DNA from: Dehalococcoidia bacterium
Lineage (GTDB): Bacteria > Chloroflexota > Dehalococcoidia > GIF9 > UBA5629
DNA: 7,836 bases
Direction of reading: 5' to 3'
Assembly: GCA_003484395.1 (NCBI GenBank)
Contig: DNCV01000060.1
Location: forward strand, 1 to 7,836
Below the pieces are notes generated by a model, which worked only from the letters and a program-made list of their open reading frames with translations, did no database searches and was not told where the DNA came from. Made by a program: the position numbers and the translations under genes. This document shows positions 7,071 to 7,836 of the stretch, one piece after another (position 1 is the stretch's first letter; every line of letters starts with the position of its first letter).

Positions 7071-7241
7071 TCAAGTATTCTTTGCGCGCTTGCTTATCAG
7101 TGCTTTTGTTAACTGATAATCAGTTTCCAGGTTCAACCAGAACCGGGCAGAAATCTCCGGCATAGCTTCTTCAAGCTGAAGGGCGGTTTCGGCCGTTATC
7201 GCTTTCTTCCCATTGACAATTTCAAAGTATTTGTAGCCCAT
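7071..7241 (-). pseudogene. higA: HigA-family antitoxin 3' fragment (copy 1), fused out of frame to RhuM
   Basis: The minus strand reads YFEIVNGKKAITAETALQ, then FWLNLETDYQLTKAL, and ends ISKRAKNT. This matches the second half of HigA/VapI-type XRE antitoxins: the end of the helix-turn-helix (EIVNGKKAIT), then the conserved FWLNL block. A normal HigA is about 100 aa; here only about 50 residues remain and the first DNA-binding helices are missing. An ATG at 7239-7241 opens this frame, but it lies inside the RhuM sequence in another frame and has no evident ribosome binding site. The HigA similarity starts at about 7221-7231, where RhuM similarity stops, so this is a recombination remnant and probably not a working gene. 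No HigB toxin is present in the window. Confidence 0.75.
7096..7187. repeat. 92-bp perfect direct repeat, copy 1
   Basis: Every base is identical to 7616-7707, an offset of exactly 520 bp. It codes on the minus strand for the C-terminal half of a HigA-like protein. Beyond its left end the copies diverge into different C-terminal tails. On the right this copy continues into HigA coding sequence while the other is cut by the insertion sequence. Confidence 0.97.
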
Positions 7242-7570
7242 ATACGAAATTGAGTAGCCTGACGGCTATTAACACGATAGCCGACAGCTATAATTGCATC
7301 GAGATTATAAAAATTAGTCAAATATTTTTTACCGTCAGCAGCAGTTGTCCGGATTTTCCGGATAACTGAATCGGGCTGCAATTCTTCACTTTTAAAAATA
7401 CTTTTCAAATGTTCGTTTATGGTACGAACATCAACACCAAATAGACCTGATATCTGCTTCTGTGTCAACCAAAACGTTTCATCCTGGTAGGTGACCTCAA
7501 CTCTGATTGATCCTTCTGAAGTCGAATAAATTATAATTTCATTATTTCTTGGGACAATACCTTTACTCAT
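7196..7570 (-). CDS. rhuM: RhuM-family protein, C-terminally truncated (probable pseudogene)
   Basis: A 124-aa reading frame that matches the N-terminal part of RhuM-family (virulence RhuM/Fic-DOC-associated) proteins. Recognisable blocks are FWLTQKQISGLFGVDVRTIN (34-53, a winged-helix-like segment), then YNLDAIIAVGYRVNS (88-102) and QFRIWATNTLK (107-117). Full-length members are about 300 aa or more. Here family similarity stops after NTLK; the last seven residues (LSMGRKR) are HigA sequence read in the wrong frame, followed by TAA. The 5' end is intact, with AGAGG 5 nt before the ATG. It starts 20 nt after the stop of the HigA copy at 7591, the layout of a two-gene operon. The biochemical function of RhuM is not established, and this truncated form is likely non-functional. 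Confidence 0.8.
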   Translation of the reverse strand: MSKGIVPRNNEIIIYSTSEGSIRVEVTYQDETFWLTQKQISGLFGVDVRTINEHLKSIFKSEELQPDSVIRKIRTTAADGKKYLTNFYNLDAIIAVGYRVNSRQATQFRIWATNTLKLSMGRKR

Positions 7571-7590
7571 AATTTCCTCTAATAAAAAAA

Positions 7591-7707
7591 CTACACAGTC
7601 TTCGTACGCCTTTTAATCAGTGCTTTTGTTAACTGATAATCAGTTTCCAGGTTCAACCAGAACCGGGCAGAAATCTCCGGCATAGCTTCTTCAAGCTGAA
7701 GGGCGGT
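7591..7707 (-). pseudogene. higA: HigA-family antitoxin 3' fragment (copy 2), interrupted by an IS3-family element
   Basis: The last 38 codons of a HigA-like antitoxin remain, beginning TALQLEEAM, passing through FWLNLETDYQLTKAL and ending IKRRTKTV. Upstream (to the right) the coding sequence breaks abruptly at 7707/7708, where insertion-sequence DNA starts. The rest of the gene, if kept, would be beyond the far end of the element. It sits 20 nt upstream of the RhuM start, so the original arrangement was probably a higA-rhuM operon. The shared 92-bp block is identical to copy 1, but the seven or eight C-terminal residues differ, so the two copies come from related but distinct genes or were partly homogenised. 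Confidence 0.78.
7616..7707. repeat. 92-bp perfect direct repeat, copy 2
   Basis: Identical to 7096-7187. It is bounded on the right by the insertion-sequence end; the T at 7707 may belong to either the HigA sequence or the element. On the left the sequence becomes only partly similar (about 9 of 15 bases) over the last HigA codons. Confidence 0.97.
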
Positions 7708-7836
7708 GAGGTGGTCCCCAAAATTCGGACAGGTGGATAAGAGAGAGTTTTGCCCCTAAAATAAATTATAGGAAAAGGAGCAAAACATGAAAGAACACCG
7801 CAGGAAGCACAGTCCATCATTCAAGGCAAAAGTAGC
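7707..7836 (+). mobile_element. IS3-family insertion sequence, left end (partial)
   Basis: Sequence beginning TGAGGTGGTCCCCAAAATTC and continuing GGACAGG has the look of an IS3-family terminal inverted repeat: TG at the tip, a CCCC run, then AAAATTCGGACA. It is followed about 50 nt later by an IS3-type orfA start. It interrupts the HigA reading frame. The right end, the orfB transposase and any target-site duplication lie outside the window. Confidence 0.8.
7787..7836 (+). CDS. IS3-family transposase OrfA, N-terminus (runs off the window)
   Basis: The first 16 codons read MKEHRRKHSPSFKAKV, a typical start of IS3-family OrfA, whose N-terminal helix-turn-helix binds the element's ends. In complete elements OrfA is about 90-100 aa and is joined to the OrfB integrase by programmed frameshifting; neither the remainder nor OrfB is visible here. 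AAGGAG (7775-7780) lies 6 nt before the ATG and decides the start. Confidence 0.85.
   Translation, partial: MKEHRRKHSPSFKAKV

Noticed and set aside
6962..7165. Plus-strand 67-codon frame starting with TTG
   Set aside because: Its TTG is part of the TTGACA promoter-like sequence, it runs through the terminator hairpin and into antisense HigA sequence, and its product has no recognisable features.
7071..7707. CRISPR-like repeat array
   Set aside because: There are only two copies, 520 bp apart, and both are antitoxin coding sequence.

Overview
The window is accessory bacterial DNA with a defence-island character. Genes use ATG starts, most with recognisable Shine-Dalgarno sites, and end in rho-independent terminators. 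Base composition is moderate, roughly 40-55% GC depending on the stretch. Nothing here fixes the species. The mixture of a restriction-modification operon, toxin-antitoxin debris and an IS3-family end fits a mesophilic, probably Gram-negative chromosome or a large mobile region, but that is inference.

Positions 1-6297 hold a plus-strand type III-like restriction-modification operon of three genes. They are a beta-class adenine-specific DNA methyltransferase (Mod-like, 47-2605) with a long C-terminal extension, a NYN/PIN-like nuclease (2719-3339), and a superfamily 2 helicase fused to a C-terminal PD-(D/E)XK nuclease (Res-like, 3372-6170). The gaps are 113 and 32 nt, and a strong terminator closes the set at 6259-6297. 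The methyltransferase would mark self DNA and the helicase-nuclease would translocate on and cut unmodified DNA. The NYN protein is an extra predicted nuclease that standard Mod/Res systems do not have, and it is the most interesting part of the window. The 113-nt gap before it carries three consecutive hairpins, and its start codon has no clear Shine-Dalgarno site.

Positions 6298-7070 hold one small integral membrane protein of the HXXEE family (6365-6895) and a second terminator-like hairpin at 7010-7053. On each side of this gene is a -35/-10 candidate placed just ahead of a hairpin with a T tract. Each would yield a transcript of only about 55 nt if the promoter is real.

Positions 7071-7836 are a scrambled region. 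On the minus strand there is a HigA-family antitoxin 3' end (7591-7707) followed by the N-terminal third of a RhuM-family gene (to 7570). That RhuM gene is joined in mid-sequence to a second HigA 3' fragment (7071-7241). The two HigA pieces share a perfect 92-bp direct repeat offset by 520 bp, but their C-termini differ. The upstream HigA copy is cut by the left end of an IS3-family insertion sequence whose orfA begins at 7787 and runs off the window.
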